From: Paraflavitalea pollutisoli
GTDB taxonomy: Bacteria > Bacteroidota > Bacteroidia > Chitinophagales > Chitinophagaceae
Reading direction: 5' to 3'
Length of the DNA: 64,000 nt
NCBI RefSeq assembly: GCF_029360705.1
Contig: NZ_JARKMX010000008.1
Coordinates: forward strand, 248,001 to 312,000
In this document: positions 54,886-63,277 of the stretch, one piece after another
Layout of the letters: each line of letters starts with the position of its first letter
Numbering within the stretch: the stretch's first letter is position 1
The notes under the pieces: model-generated
What the model saw: only the letters and a program-made list of their open reading frames with translations
Told to the model about the DNA's origin: nothing
Database searches by the model: none
Translations under genes and position numbers: made by a program

Positions 54886-56166
54886 CTACTGTTGCCCAAT
54901 GATGTCCACCAGCTTTTGAATCCAGTCTGCTGAATTGTCCCACTCGTGGTCGGGAGCTACGCCGATGTTCTCGTAAGGGCTATAGCCGACATCTTTCATA
55001 TCGGTCATCGTACCGGCAAACCGGCGGCTGGGAAATTTGAGTGAGGATTCGCCGTTGACGCCGTAGGCGATGGTGCCCTGGGTCGTTTGGCCATAAACCG
55101 TCACCTGTATCGCTTTCCGCAATTGTAACGTAAATATCTCGCCATAGCTCATCGTGCCATAGTTTATGAGCAGGTAGATCTTTCCTTTGGAGCTGTATCG
55201 CTTGAGCAGTTGTAGAAACTTGCCGGCTGCTTTGTAACCACCGCCATTGTTGTTGCGCAGGTCGACGATGAGGTGGGGTGCGGTCAGTGAATCTTTGATC
55301 CGGTCGAAGAAGGCTTGTGAGATCTTGAGGTCCTCGTCGGAAGATTGAAAAGTGCCCAGTCGCAGGTATTGGGTTGATGCATTCAGGGTGCTGAACTGGA
55401 GCCGGGGTGTTGTGCGGGGTATGTTGACGTAGTCAGGTGCCAGCGGCTTTTTCTTGTAGATGGCATTGGAAGGAGAAGCGTAGAACCAGGAGTTGACCAG
55501 CGATTGATTGCGGGCCTTTTCGGTCGTATAGAATTGAAAGTATTTGTAAAAGGGATGCGCATACAGGGCCCGGTAAGTGCCCGGTTCCTGCTCATACAGG
55601 TAAGCGGCTACCTGTCCTGGTTTCCATACAGGCAGTGAAGAGCGCAATACCACGCCAATCAGTTCGCCGGGTTGGGCGGTGCGGTACAGTCCTATGCTCA
55701 GCACCGTGTCGTAGTGGTAAATGCCCTCGATGGAGTCCGCCGGCGTAGTAGACAGTGCCTGCTGCAATGAGTCGAGCGAAAGTTGAACGGCAGGAAATTG
55801 GGTGAAAAAACGTGACTGCCGGTATTTTTCGATGGCTGCCGTGTTCTGGTATTCGGTCAATGGCAGGACGGCTTCCGGTTGCTGGTAAAAGCCGAGGTGA
55901 TTGTCTTTCAGCTGAAAGAATAATTTGGACAATTGCCGAAATTCGGCAAAGCTATTCCCTGCCTGGGCAGTATCGCTTCTCAATGCCTGGTAGAGGGAGT
56001 CGAACGATGCTTTCCGCGTATTCCTGATCTGGTCTTTGAAGGAGGGTGTTGTCTGTAATTGCTCATACAGCAGGTCGAGGTCGGCCTGGTAACGGACCAC
56101 GGATTGACTGCGACCCGGCAAAGCGATCATAGACAACAACAGGAAAACAGCGACAGATCGGATCAT
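54886..56166 (-). CDS. S41 family (C-terminal-processing-like) serine peptidase
   Basis: A 426-residue exported protein (signal SVAVFLLLSMIALPGRSQ). The first 230 residues are not recognised; the second half has the S41 core: LRNNNGGGYKAAGKFLQLL, KGKIYLLINYGTMSYGEIFTL (a Ser in the SYGE position is the likely nucleophile) and a lysine further on. S41 proteins cut unfolded or C-terminally tagged substrates; this one lacks an obvious PDZ domain, so it may act differently, for example as an esterase-like peptidase. The start at 56166 was set by the signal. Monocistronic. Confidence 0.78.
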   Translation of the reverse strand: MIRSVAVFLLLSMIALPGRSQSVVRYQADLDLLYEQLQTTPSFKDQIRNTRKASFDSLYQALRSDTAQAGNSFAEFRQLSKLFFQLKDNHLGFYQQPEAVLPLTEYQNTAAIEKYRQSRFFTQFPAVQLSLDSLQQALSTTPADSIEGIYHYDTVLSIGLYRTAQPGELIGVVLRSSLPVWKPGQVAAYLYEQEPGTYRALYAHPFYKYFQFYTTEKARNQSLVNSWFYASPSNAIYKKKPLAPDYVNIPRTTPRLQFSTLNASTQYLRLGTFQSSDEDLKISQAFFDRIKDSLTAPHLIVDLRNNNGGGYKAAGKFLQLLKRYSSKGKIYLLINYGTMSYGEIFTLQLRKAIQVTVYGQTTQGTIAYGVNGESSLKFPSRRFAGTMTDMKDVGYSPYENIGVAPDHEWDNSADWIQKLVDIIGQQ

Positions 56167-56267
56167 GGTAAGGTGCTTTAATACCACAATGATACGATCC
56201 CCCTCGGGCAGACTCCCCTTCTATCTGCCAATCCCCGGAAATTGTCTTCCAATCCGGGGGCACAAAG

Positions 56268-56297
56268 AAGCCCCGCAGACTGTAGTCCGCAGGGCTT
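56268..56297 (-). terminator. Terminator of the TerB-like gene
   Basis: On the minus strand AAGCCCTGCGGACT pairs with AGTCTGCGGGGCTT through 12 Watson-Crick and two G-U pairs with a 2-nt loop, followed by CTTT. On the plus strand the G-U positions become mismatches, so it fits the leftward gene ending at 56321. Confidence 0.7.
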
Positions 56298-56320
56298 TTG
56301 ATTGGGCGATAATTTTTCAG

Positions 56321-56746
56321 CTAAAACAGCTTATCGGTCTCTACGACCTTGCGCTGTATCATCAGCCTTTTTACAATGTCTTGCTCTTCGTTGCTGATGC
56401 CCAGCGTTTCGGCGATATTGTGGAGCAGCGTTTCTTCTTCGGGCGCTAAAATGTCGTCGCTCAATACCAGCTCGGCACAATACGAAAACAACGCCAGTTC
56501 GTTGGCCGGGTTGATCTGCTCTACCAGGTATTGCAGGTATTCGTTCTCGTCGGTGATCTCAGCACTGTATTCGCGGTATTTAACGATCTCATCTTTGAAG
56601 TTGAGGGTCTTGTTGAGCCCCACGGTCACCAGTTTGTTGGATACGGTTTCCAACTCGGCATCGGCCAGTTCTTTATCCTTCAGGCAGCAATGAAAAAACA
56701 AATGGGTCAACGCCTCGTCCTGTGATTGAATAGCGGTTGTATACAT
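56321..56746 (-). CDS. TerB-like helical protein
   Basis: A 141-residue all-helical cytoplasmic protein, with acidic helices (LFFHCCLKDKELADAELETV, LSDDILAPEEETLLHNIAE) resembling TerB-type domains that bind metal through acidic residues. The match is at motif level. The start at 56746 (MYTTAIQSQDEAL) is better than the longer frame. TerB proteins take part in stress and membrane-associated responses; no other tellurite genes are nearby. Confidence 0.6.
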   Translation of the reverse strand: MYTTAIQSQDEALTHLFFHCCLKDKELADAELETVSNKLVTVGLNKTLNFKDEIVKYREYSAEITDENEYLQYLVEQINPANELALFSYCAELVLSDDILAPEEETLLHNIAETLGISNEEQDIVKRLMIQRKVVETDKLF

Positions 56747-57501
56747 GGTTCTCCTTTTTGTATGGCCTGCTTCAACTTTGATGCCACTCGGCCTTTGGCG
56801 GTACACCATACCGTACAAGGCCGGAAGCTGTATGCCGTCAATCCAGATATTCCGTAGGTTTCACCGGGATATATACGAGATATCTACAGAATATCTTAGC
56901 AGCCATTGGCCAGTTGATGGCTGTATGGGGTCCTTGTGGTGGCCATGAACGGGGCTGTAATAGTAGCTTACTACCCCAGACCTATCTCTTCCATAGCGGT
57001 CGCCAGTCTGTTGGGAGGCAGGGGCTGGTGAACGCCAGGTTAATCCCCCGTCAACTCCAGGTCAAGCCCATGTCGGGGAGGATGAAATGCAGGCGGGACG
57101 CCGGTTTTTGTTGGTTCCGATTGGCATATGCAAGCCCGGGGCGGGTTTGATCGGAAGGGGGAATAGTAGATGGCGAGTGAAAGGTCCTCGTACAGGATCT
57201 GTCGACTGCGCTGATGTGGTCTTTTACGGGTATTTGATTCCCCAGTCTATCCCCCTTCGCAAATATACAGCGGCAACACCCCCGTTTACAAGTATAATTT
57301 GATGCGTGATGGGCCACAAGAAGCCCGTACAATACATCCGCACACGCGAACATACTATACGGGCTAAAATCATCTATTATACGGTTAATGAGAACACGAA
57401 ATCATGGTGCTCGATCTTCTCTTCATGGCCTTGGCGCTTCTCCATCCCTCGTTGTCCCGGCGAATGCCGGGATTGCCTCTCTGCCTCGATGCCTTTCATC
57501 G
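56747..57501. other. 755-bp intergenic region, no gene seen
   Basis: The longest gene-free stretch. Short open frames here have no protein-like composition. A palindrome at 57455-57472 is probably the terminator of the receiver gene. No tRNA, repeat array or clear promoter is visible. Confidence 0.5.
57455..57472 (-). terminator. GC-rich palindrome after the receiver gene
   Basis: TCCCGGC-GAAT-GCCGGGA, a perfect 7-bp stem, 30 bp past the receiver stop. It lacks a T tract on the minus strand, so it may be a terminator or a dispersed repeat. Confidence 0.45.
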
Positions 57502-57879
57502 CTACGCCAACGACGTCACGGAATCCAGCAGCGCTGCGCGTGTGAAAGGCTTGCTCAAAAACGCATCGGCACCATTCTCCAGGGCGACGTCCTGCGCGGC
57601 AGTATCTACGCCAGAAATCATAATTACTTTGGTAGCTGGATGCTGTTTCTTGATCGAACTGATGAAGTCGATGCCGAATCCATCGGGCAGACGATTGTCC
57701 AACAATACTACGGAAGGTTCTTCCTGTAGAAGATATTCCTCAGCCTTGCCGAGCGATTGTACATGGTCTACTTCCATACCCTTGCCGTCGAGCAGGATAT
57801 TCAATAACAGACACAGATCACCCTCATCTTCAATGATCAACACTTTGCGGGGGCCAGATTTAGTGGTTTTAGTTTTCAT
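57502..57879 (-). CDS. Stand-alone response regulator receiver
   Basis: A 125-residue CheY-like receiver: acidic pocket IIEDEGD, phosphoacceptor in VVLLDNRLPDG, MISGVDT switch residue and SKPF lysine. No output domain is attached. It may relay phosphate in a phosphorelay or bind a partner. The start at 57879 (MKTKTTK) was chosen; a longer frame to 57906 exists. No kinase is adjacent. Confidence 0.87.
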   Translation of the reverse strand: MKTKTTKSGPRKVLIIEDEGDLCLLLNILLDGKGMEVDHVQSLGKAEEYLLQEEPSVVLLDNRLPDGFGIDFISSIKKQHPATKVIMISGVDTAAQDVALENGADAFLSKPFTRAALLDSVTSLA

Positions 57880-57938
57880 ACTTGCTGTTTGGTTGTTTCC
57901 GGGCATTCTATAAAATTTCGTGCCAGCCCGGATGGTGG

Positions 57939-58889
57939 TTATTGACTGGCTTTGTCCAGTGCCTGCACATCCCCCGCATCGAGTGTAAGGGCTGTAGCGG
58001 CAAATAAGGTGTCTAATTGTGAGGGGCTGGTGGCGCTGGCGATCGGCGCTCCAATGCCCGGCTTGGCCAGCAACCAGGCGAGTGCCGCTGCTGCTACCGA
58101 GGTATGGTGTTTTTCCGCTACCTCGTCCAGTGCTGCCAATACGGACAGTCCTTTTGCGTCCAGGTATTTTTTTACACCGCCGCCACGCACGCTTTTGCCC
58201 AGGTCGGCTTCGCTGCGGTATTTACCAGTGAGGAAACCCGACGCGAGTGACCAGTACGGAAATACGGTGAGGCCATATTGTGCTACGATGGGTGCGTACT
58301 CCGATTCGTAGGTGGTGCGCTCTACCAGGTTGTAGTGGGGCTGTAAAGCCTGGTACAGCGGATAGGCGCCACTGGCGCCCAGTTCCAGCGAATACCGCAG
58401 GCGGTCGGCCGGTACATTGGAGGCGGCGATATAGCGGACCTTGCCTTCCTTGATCAACTCGGCATAGGCGCCCAGGTATTCTTCTACGGGCACCTCGCCG
58501 GTATCGATATGCGTATAATACAAATCGATGGTATCTACCTGGAGGCGTTTCAACGAGGCTTCTGCGGCCTGTTTGATATAAGCCGGCTTCAGCCCTTTTC
58601 TGACACCGTCGCCAAAATCCCAGCCCACTTTGGTGGCGACGACAAGCTTGTCTTTATCCCTACGTGTTTTCAGCCATTTGCCAATAATGGTTTCGGATTC
58701 GCCACCGGTGTTGGCGGGTACCCAGCAGGAATAGACATCTGCCGTATCGATGAAATTGCCGCCTTTGTCGGCAAAGGCGTCGAGTATTTTAAAGGACTGT
58801 GCTTCGTCGAGCGTCCAGCCAAAAACATTGCCGCCCAGGTTGATCCTGCTTACTGCCAGGTCCGAATGGCCGATCTTACTTGTATTCAT
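57939..58889 (-). CDS. Aldo/keto reductase
   Basis: A 316-residue NADPH-dependent aldo/keto reductase. Seen are the N-terminal SKIGHSDLAVSRINLG, GGNFIDTADVYS (catalytic Asp and Tyr), VVATKVGWDFG (Lys), YYTHID (His) and GKVRYIAASN. The substrate is unknown. It lies 32 bp downstream of the receiver gene's start region on the same strand and may form an operon with it, though the functions are unrelated. Confidence 0.9.
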   Translation of the reverse strand: MNTSKIGHSDLAVSRINLGGNVFGWTLDEAQSFKILDAFADKGGNFIDTADVYSCWVPANTGGESETIIGKWLKTRRDKDKLVVATKVGWDFGDGVRKGLKPAYIKQAAEASLKRLQVDTIDLYYTHIDTGEVPVEEYLGAYAELIKEGKVRYIAASNVPADRLRYSLELGASGAYPLYQALQPHYNLVERTTYESEYAPIVAQYGLTVFPYWSLASGFLTGKYRSEADLGKSVRGGGVKKYLDAKGLSVLAALDEVAEKHHTSVAAAALAWLLAKPGIGAPIASATSPSQLDTLFAATALTLDAGDVQALDKASQ

Positions 58890-59509
58890 GGGGAGAAATT
58901 TAGCCCTATTAACAGCCCAGCCGGCAAAAGGTTATTAAAACTTGTTTAATAGAAAACTGCCATTGTCTGAACTGGCTGGCATCGACTGGGATTGTAAACC
59001 CGGTATGTATCGCGGCGGTGTTATTGGGTGCAACTGGTCGCCCACCGTCGCGGTGTTTCTTCAACTGGTTGCGGTACGATTGTGATATACGTGTATCAAT
59101 GACAATATACCTGCAAGGTCTTGCCAAATATTCTTAAATACGCCATAACTAAGGGCTAACCAGTAGCTGCATGTTGTATACTTTGTCACCTATTAGTCAG
59201 AAAGTATATGTGCATGCCTGTTTGGTTCGGTAATACTACGCAATTCATAAATTATTTACGTTGTGTTATTGCGAATAGAAACAGAAATCATTAATTTCCC
59301 ATCAGCAACTACTCCACACATCGCACCCTATCGTTACTACTCGTTTCAATCATCTACATCAGGTTTGCGGCTGCCCCAACCCCCCAGCACTCCCGCCTGA
59401 TGATGTTTGCCTGTTTGCCATTAGCAGTTGATCCGTGATGCCCTATACAGTATTACAGTTTCCCTGTATTGCTGCAGACCTCGTTTTATCCTAACCAAAA
59501 TACCTTTGT
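58890..59509. other. 620-bp intergenic region, no gene seen
   Basis: Between the divergent aldo/keto reductase and T9SS cargo genes. Moderately AT-rich, with no reading frame of protein-like composition and no RNA hairpin. The only site noted is the TACCTTTG box at 59501-59508. Confidence 0.5.
59501..59508 (+). promoter_or_regulatory. TACCTTTG (-7-like) box abutting the start codon
   Basis: Matches TAnnTTTG but ends one base before the ATG at 59510. If used, transcription would begin within the start codon, so the site is either fortuitous or the true start lies further in; the clean signal peptide argues for the first. Confidence 0.25.
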
Positions 59510-62173
59510 ATGAAAAAAGTCGTACTAACAGCTTTATCCTTCGTGCTATTGGTCGTCGCCCATGCACAGTTTCCGACAACGCCGGGCCAATGGCAGGTTG
59601 TCACGATCAATGGCCTTACTTATCGCCTTTTTTTGCCGGCCGACTATGCCACCGGCAGTAATTATTATCTCCACGTGGCTTTTTGGGGCAACGGCGAGGA
59701 AGATGGCTACGCGCTGAGTAACCAGACGCCGGGCAATTTGTTTGCTTCCCCACACAACTGGAATGGCAGTGTCACGATGAACGATAGCTCGGTGGCGAAG
59801 TTCATTGTATTTGGTATCCCCAACTATGGCGTACAGTCGCAGGTCTATGCGCGGGCCGTTGACACGGTATTTAAATGGCTGGGGAATAAAGTTGACACGT
59901 CTAACCACAACTATTTTTCCAGCGGCGGCTTTTCGGGTGGTCCGGGCAGGATGTGGGATTGGCTGATCAATGGCAGCTCCGCTTTTTCCTACCTGTTCAA
60001 GATCACCATCTCCCAGTCGCCAACTTCGCTTGGCACCGATGTTACAGCCCGGAGCACTGCGGGAAGGCATTGGGTATGGTATTCCGACAGTGATAATAAT
60101 TCAGGCACGAAGCCTTTATATGCAGTCAACCTGTTCAATGATATTGGCAGCACGCAAAAGATATTGACCAACCAGTACATGCCTACCAAATGCCATTGTG
60201 GTACGATCTGGGACAGCTGCATGAGCATCAAAGGCACGCAGGTAGCCAACGGCGGTACCGCACTCACCAACCGCTGGCGCTGGCTGGTCAACCCGCTGGA
60301 TGGCCTCACGGCACCTCCACCTCCCCCACCCGCTTTTGTCGTAGGGCAGCTGCGGCAGAAAACCTATGGCAGCCGCAATTACCTGTATTATATTCCCGAT
60401 ACGGCACAGCGTCCTTCTCTCAAATATTATTTTATCTATAACACCATCGATTCTACCGGCAAAGACTCGGCCTACGCAGTACAACGCGGTCTGGCCAAAA
60501 AGTATAAGAATGGGTGGAATGGCAAGCTACCGCTGTGTAATGGGGATACGGCGGTATTTACCATGGTCACCCAGCTCAATGATCCTACTTCCAAACTGGC
60601 GTTGGAGGGCGGTATTCAATGGGCCTTGGACAGCCTGCCCAACCATGTATTCGACACCGTGGCTGCGCATCGTCCCCGCAATGTGCTCACGGGCATTGGG
60701 TATGGTCCCAACACGGAGCTCACTTACCTGATGAATAAATATGTAGGTGGTCAGGGTACCGCTTACTTCCGGAAGAACTTTGGTGTTTTCATTTCGGTAG
60801 ACCAGGCTTATAATGGGTACCTGAGTACAGATGGCTGGGCCAATATGCAAACACCGCTCAAGAGTTGGTGGTGGGCTGGCACCGGCGGCGGCTGGCCCTA
60901 TGTGTCCAGTACCTCTACAATAGGTAAAGACTCGGCTGATAACCGCAACCCCGGTCCGCTGACGAAAATCACGCTTACGAGCGCTAACTACGCTGCTTCT
61001 ACCTGGGACAGTGCCTACAGCACAGCCGGAAGCCTGCCGGCTAACAACGTCTTCCATTGGATCGTCGATACGGCGCAGTGTGTGGTCACGCAACCCCCGG
61101 CGCCCTCCGGTCCCTTTGTGGTAGGTCAGCTGCGGCAGTTCACGCATGCCAGCAAGAATTTCCTGTATTACATTGGTGATACCGCTCAACGCGCCACGCT
61201 GAAGCATTTCTTCATTTACAATATGACCGATTCAACGGGCAAGGATTCTGCCTATGCCGTGCAAAAAGGGTTGGCGAAGAAATACAAGAATGGCTGGAAC
61301 GGTAAACAACCGTTGTGCAATGGCGACACCGCCGTATACCATATGGTGACCCAGCTCAACAATATTCACCTCAAGGCCGATATGGAGATCGGTATCAAGT
61401 GGAGCCTCGACAGCCTGCCCCATCATATCTTCGATACAGCTGCCGCTGTTCGGCACCGGAATATCTTTACTGCGATTGGCCGCAGTGCAAACAGTCAGCT
61501 CACTTACCTCATGAACAAGTTCAGCGTGAACGGACAGGGACAGTCAGCCTATTACAAAGCGTTCGGCGTATATGTGTCACTCGACCATTATGACAACGGG
61601 CATATGGATTCCGATGGCTGGACGGTAGTTGTCAATCCGTTGAAGAGCTGGTGGTGGACCAGTCACCTGAGCGGGTATCCATTTGGGGCATACAGCAGCC
61701 GCCACGGCAGGGATTCGGCCAGGGTACGCAACCCGGGAGCGCTGACGAAGTACACTGAGCTTGCCCAGAGTTATTCACCCATTACCTGGGATAGTGCGTA
61801 CAGTACCATCGGTACTACGTCGACGAACAATGTCTTTATCTGGATCGCCGATACCAGTGATTGCAGCGGCTTGCTGCGGAAGCCATCGCTGCTGGTGGAA
61901 AAGACGATCACCAACGAGGAACCAACCGTTATCGGTATAGCCCCCAACCCTACGTATGGTACCGTCAATATCGGGTGGACGGCCGCTGCCAATGGGGTGA
62001 CTACCATTCAGATCGTAGACCTGAAAGGCGTCATACTTTCCCGGAAGACGGTAGCCACCTTCAAAGGTTACAATCAAACCACCGCACAGGTACAGCACCT
62101 GCCACAGGGTCAGTACCTCGTACGGGTGCTCAACGGACAAGGCGTAGTGCTGAAGAAATTATTGAAGTTGTAG
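59510..62173 (+). CDS. T9SS-secreted esterase-like protein with duplicated domain
   Basis: An 887-residue exported protein with signal MKKVVLTALSFVLLVVAHAQ. The N-terminal 265 residues resemble an alpha/beta-hydrolase-like fold with GGFSGGPG as a possible nucleophile elbow. Two tandem copies of a unique 249-250-residue domain follow (60335-61081 and 61115-61864), each with GQLRQ, STGKDSAYAVQ, LAKKYKNGWNGK, PLCNGDTAV and DSLP. The C terminus has the type A sorting signal (IGIAPNPTYGTVNIGWT, QGQYLVRVLNGQGVVLKKLLKL), so it is exported by the type IX system. The function of the duplicated domain is unknown. Confidence 0.75.
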   Translation: MKKVVLTALSFVLLVVAHAQFPTTPGQWQVVTINGLTYRLFLPADYATGSNYYLHVAFWGNGEEDGYALSNQTPGNLFASPHNWNGSVTMNDSSVAKFIVFGIPNYGVQSQVYARAVDTVFKWLGNKVDTSNHNYFSSGGFSGGPGRMWDWLINGSSAFSYLFKITISQSPTSLGTDVTARSTAGRHWVWYSDSDNNSGTKPLYAVNLFNDIGSTQKILTNQYMPTKCHCGTIWDSCMSIKGTQVANGGTALTNRWRWLVNPLDGLTAPPPPPPAFVVGQLRQKTYGSRNYLYYIPDTAQRPSLKYYFIYNTIDSTGKDSAYAVQRGLAKKYKNGWNGKLPLCNGDTAVFTMVTQLNDPTSKLALEGGIQWALDSLPNHVFDTVAAHRPRNVLTGIGYGPNTELTYLMNKYVGGQGTAYFRKNFGVFISVDQAYNGYLSTDGWANMQTPLKSWWWAGTGGGWPYVSSTSTIGKDSADNRNPGPLTKITLTSANYAASTWDSAYSTAGSLPANNVFHWIVDTAQCVVTQPPAPSGPFVVGQLRQFTHASKNFLYYIGDTAQRATLKHFFIYNMTDSTGKDSAYAVQKGLAKKYKNGWNGKQPLCNGDTAVYHMVTQLNNIHLKADMEIGIKWSLDSLPHHIFDTAAAVRHRNIFTAIGRSANSQLTYLMNKFSVNGQGQSAYYKAFGVYVSLDHYDNGHMDSDGWTVVVNPLKSWWWTSHLSGYPFGAYSSRHGRDSARVRNPGALTKYTELAQSYSPITWDSAYSTIGTTSTNNVFIWIADTSDCSGLLRKPSLLVEKTITNEEPTVIGIAPNPTYGTVNIGWTAAANGVTTIQIVDLKGVILSRKTVATFKGYNQTTAQVQHLPQGQYLVRVLNGQGVVLKKLLKL
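60335..61864 (+). repeat. Internal tandem duplication in the T9SS protein
   Basis: Copies of 747 and 750 bp starting at 60335 and 61115 (780 bp apart) encode the same domain. Many blocks are identical in protein while DNA has diverged, so the duplication is old. Proline-rich linkers (PPPPPPA; PPAPSGP) precede each. Confidence 0.85.
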
Positions 62174-62191
62174 GGAACCATTGTCACCAAT

Positions 62192-62228
62192 GCAAAAGGC
62201 CATCTCCGTAGGGGGGATGGCCTTTTGC
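62192..62228. terminator. Bidirectional terminator
   Basis: GCAAAAGGCCATC and GATGGCCTTTTGC form a perfect 13-bp stem between convergent genes ending at 62173 and 62244. Confidence 0.88.
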
Positions 62229-62243
62229 TTCGATATAATCAAC

Positions 62244-63137
62244 TTACCGTCTCCTAGCGGGCGAATTCAGGTTGCGGCCGTGGTACACATCCATGGGAAT
62301 ATGATGACCTACATACACCTGTTCCAGCAAGGCATACAACGTGGGGTCGTATTGTTTCAGGTCGTCGGGTGTTTGGAGGCGTGTGCTGCCGTCCATGAAC
62401 TCAAAGTTGGACCAGAACCACCACTGCGTGCCTTCTGCCCAATATTCTTCCATCGTGTTGATGGCATATTGGTTCTTGTACAGGCCTTTGCTCTTGGCCG
62501 CCTCATACGACGCTCTCAACGCACTGCGGAAAGCCGTATCGATCGATACCAGGGCGCCCATGATGTTGTGGCTGAATTCATGTACGGTGATGTTCTCGCC
62601 AAAGTAGCGCGTGCCGGGAATGCCGAGCAGGTTCTCTTCCGCACAGGAGGTTTTAATACCACCCATGCCGCGGGCACGTTGGTTCCAGTATTGACGGTCG
62701 GTCATCGAAGCGATGCCACCGGGCTTGTCGTAGTTTTCGCGTTCGCCATTGGTCAGCCGGCGATCGTCTTTCGTAGGTTTCTTCCAGTCGCGGCATTCGG
62801 GCAGGTCGGTCTGCATTTCCGCTTTGCCGATGATGGACAGGCGCGCACCTCTGCGGATGAGTACGCTCCGCACATCAGGTCTTTTCAACAACATATAGTT
62901 GACGATGTCACGTGCTACCAGCACCGCTTCGTCCGACACATTGGTCGATGATACCACCGGAATGCCATAGGCATCGGTATACTTCTTGTAAAAACTGGTA
63001 TCGAGTTTCAGGCTATCGGGTGGTGCGCCGATCACGTATTGACTATAGGTGGTGATCAGGGCATTGCCGGGCTGGCTGTTTTGTGCAGCGGCCGACAAAG
63101 AAAGGCATACGGCTAAAAAGGTGGTGGCTTGTTTCAT
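62244..63137 (-). CDS. Secreted HExxH metallopeptidase-like protein
   Basis: A 297-residue exported protein (signal TTFLAVCLSLSAAAQ). The zinc motif HEFSH is at 186-190 (ITVHEFSHNIMG), with a downstream EEYWAEGTQ (Glu231 or Glu235 as the probable third ligand), as in gluzincins. Remaining parts are not recognised. The substrate is unknown. A hairpin 10 bp upstream covers the translation start region. The upstream TolB-like gene is on the same strand across 140 bp, so the two may be linked. Confidence 0.72.
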   Translation of the reverse strand: MKQATTFLAVCLSLSAAAQNSQPGNALITTYSQYVIGAPPDSLKLDTSFYKKYTDAYGIPVVSSTNVSDEAVLVARDIVNYMLLKRPDVRSVLIRRGARLSIIGKAEMQTDLPECRDWKKPTKDDRRLTNGERENYDKPGGIASMTDRQYWNQRARGMGGIKTSCAEENLLGIPGTRYFGENITVHEFSHNIMGALVSIDTAFRSALRASYEAAKSKGLYKNQYAINTMEEYWAEGTQWWFWSNFEFMDGSTRLQTPDDLKQYDPTLYALLEQVYVGHHIPMDVYHGRNLNSPARRR

Positions 63138-63147
63138 AATGCTACAG

Positions 63148-63176
63148 GAAAGCCTACTTTATCTTAGTAGGCTTTC
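63148..63176 (-). terminator. Hairpin upstream of the metallopeptidase gene
   Basis: GAAAGCCTACT, 7-nt loop, AGTAGGCTTTC is a perfect 11-bp stem. It has no T tract on the minus strand and ends 10 bp before the start codon. It may terminate the TolB-like gene or hide the ribosome binding site. Confidence 0.5.
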
Positions 63177-63277
63177 ACCATAGCAATTTAAACTACCCCT
63201 CCTGACTACTGAAAGATTATTGTGGTGTGGGTTAATATGCGTCTAGCATTAGAAAATATCCGGCAATGCTACTGGCC

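Noticed and set aside
57404-57913. 169-residue plus-strand frame opposite the receiver gene
   Set aside because: The receiver on the other strand has the full acidic pocket, Asp and Lys motif, so this is a shadow.
60335-61864. Mobile-element or CRISPR-type repeat
   Set aside because: The repeat is in frame within one protein, has diverged at DNA level and has no inverted ends, so it is a domain duplication.
62181-62951. 256-residue frame opposite the HExxH protein
   Set aside because: The opposite strand has a signal peptide and a zinc motif; the reading is a shadow.
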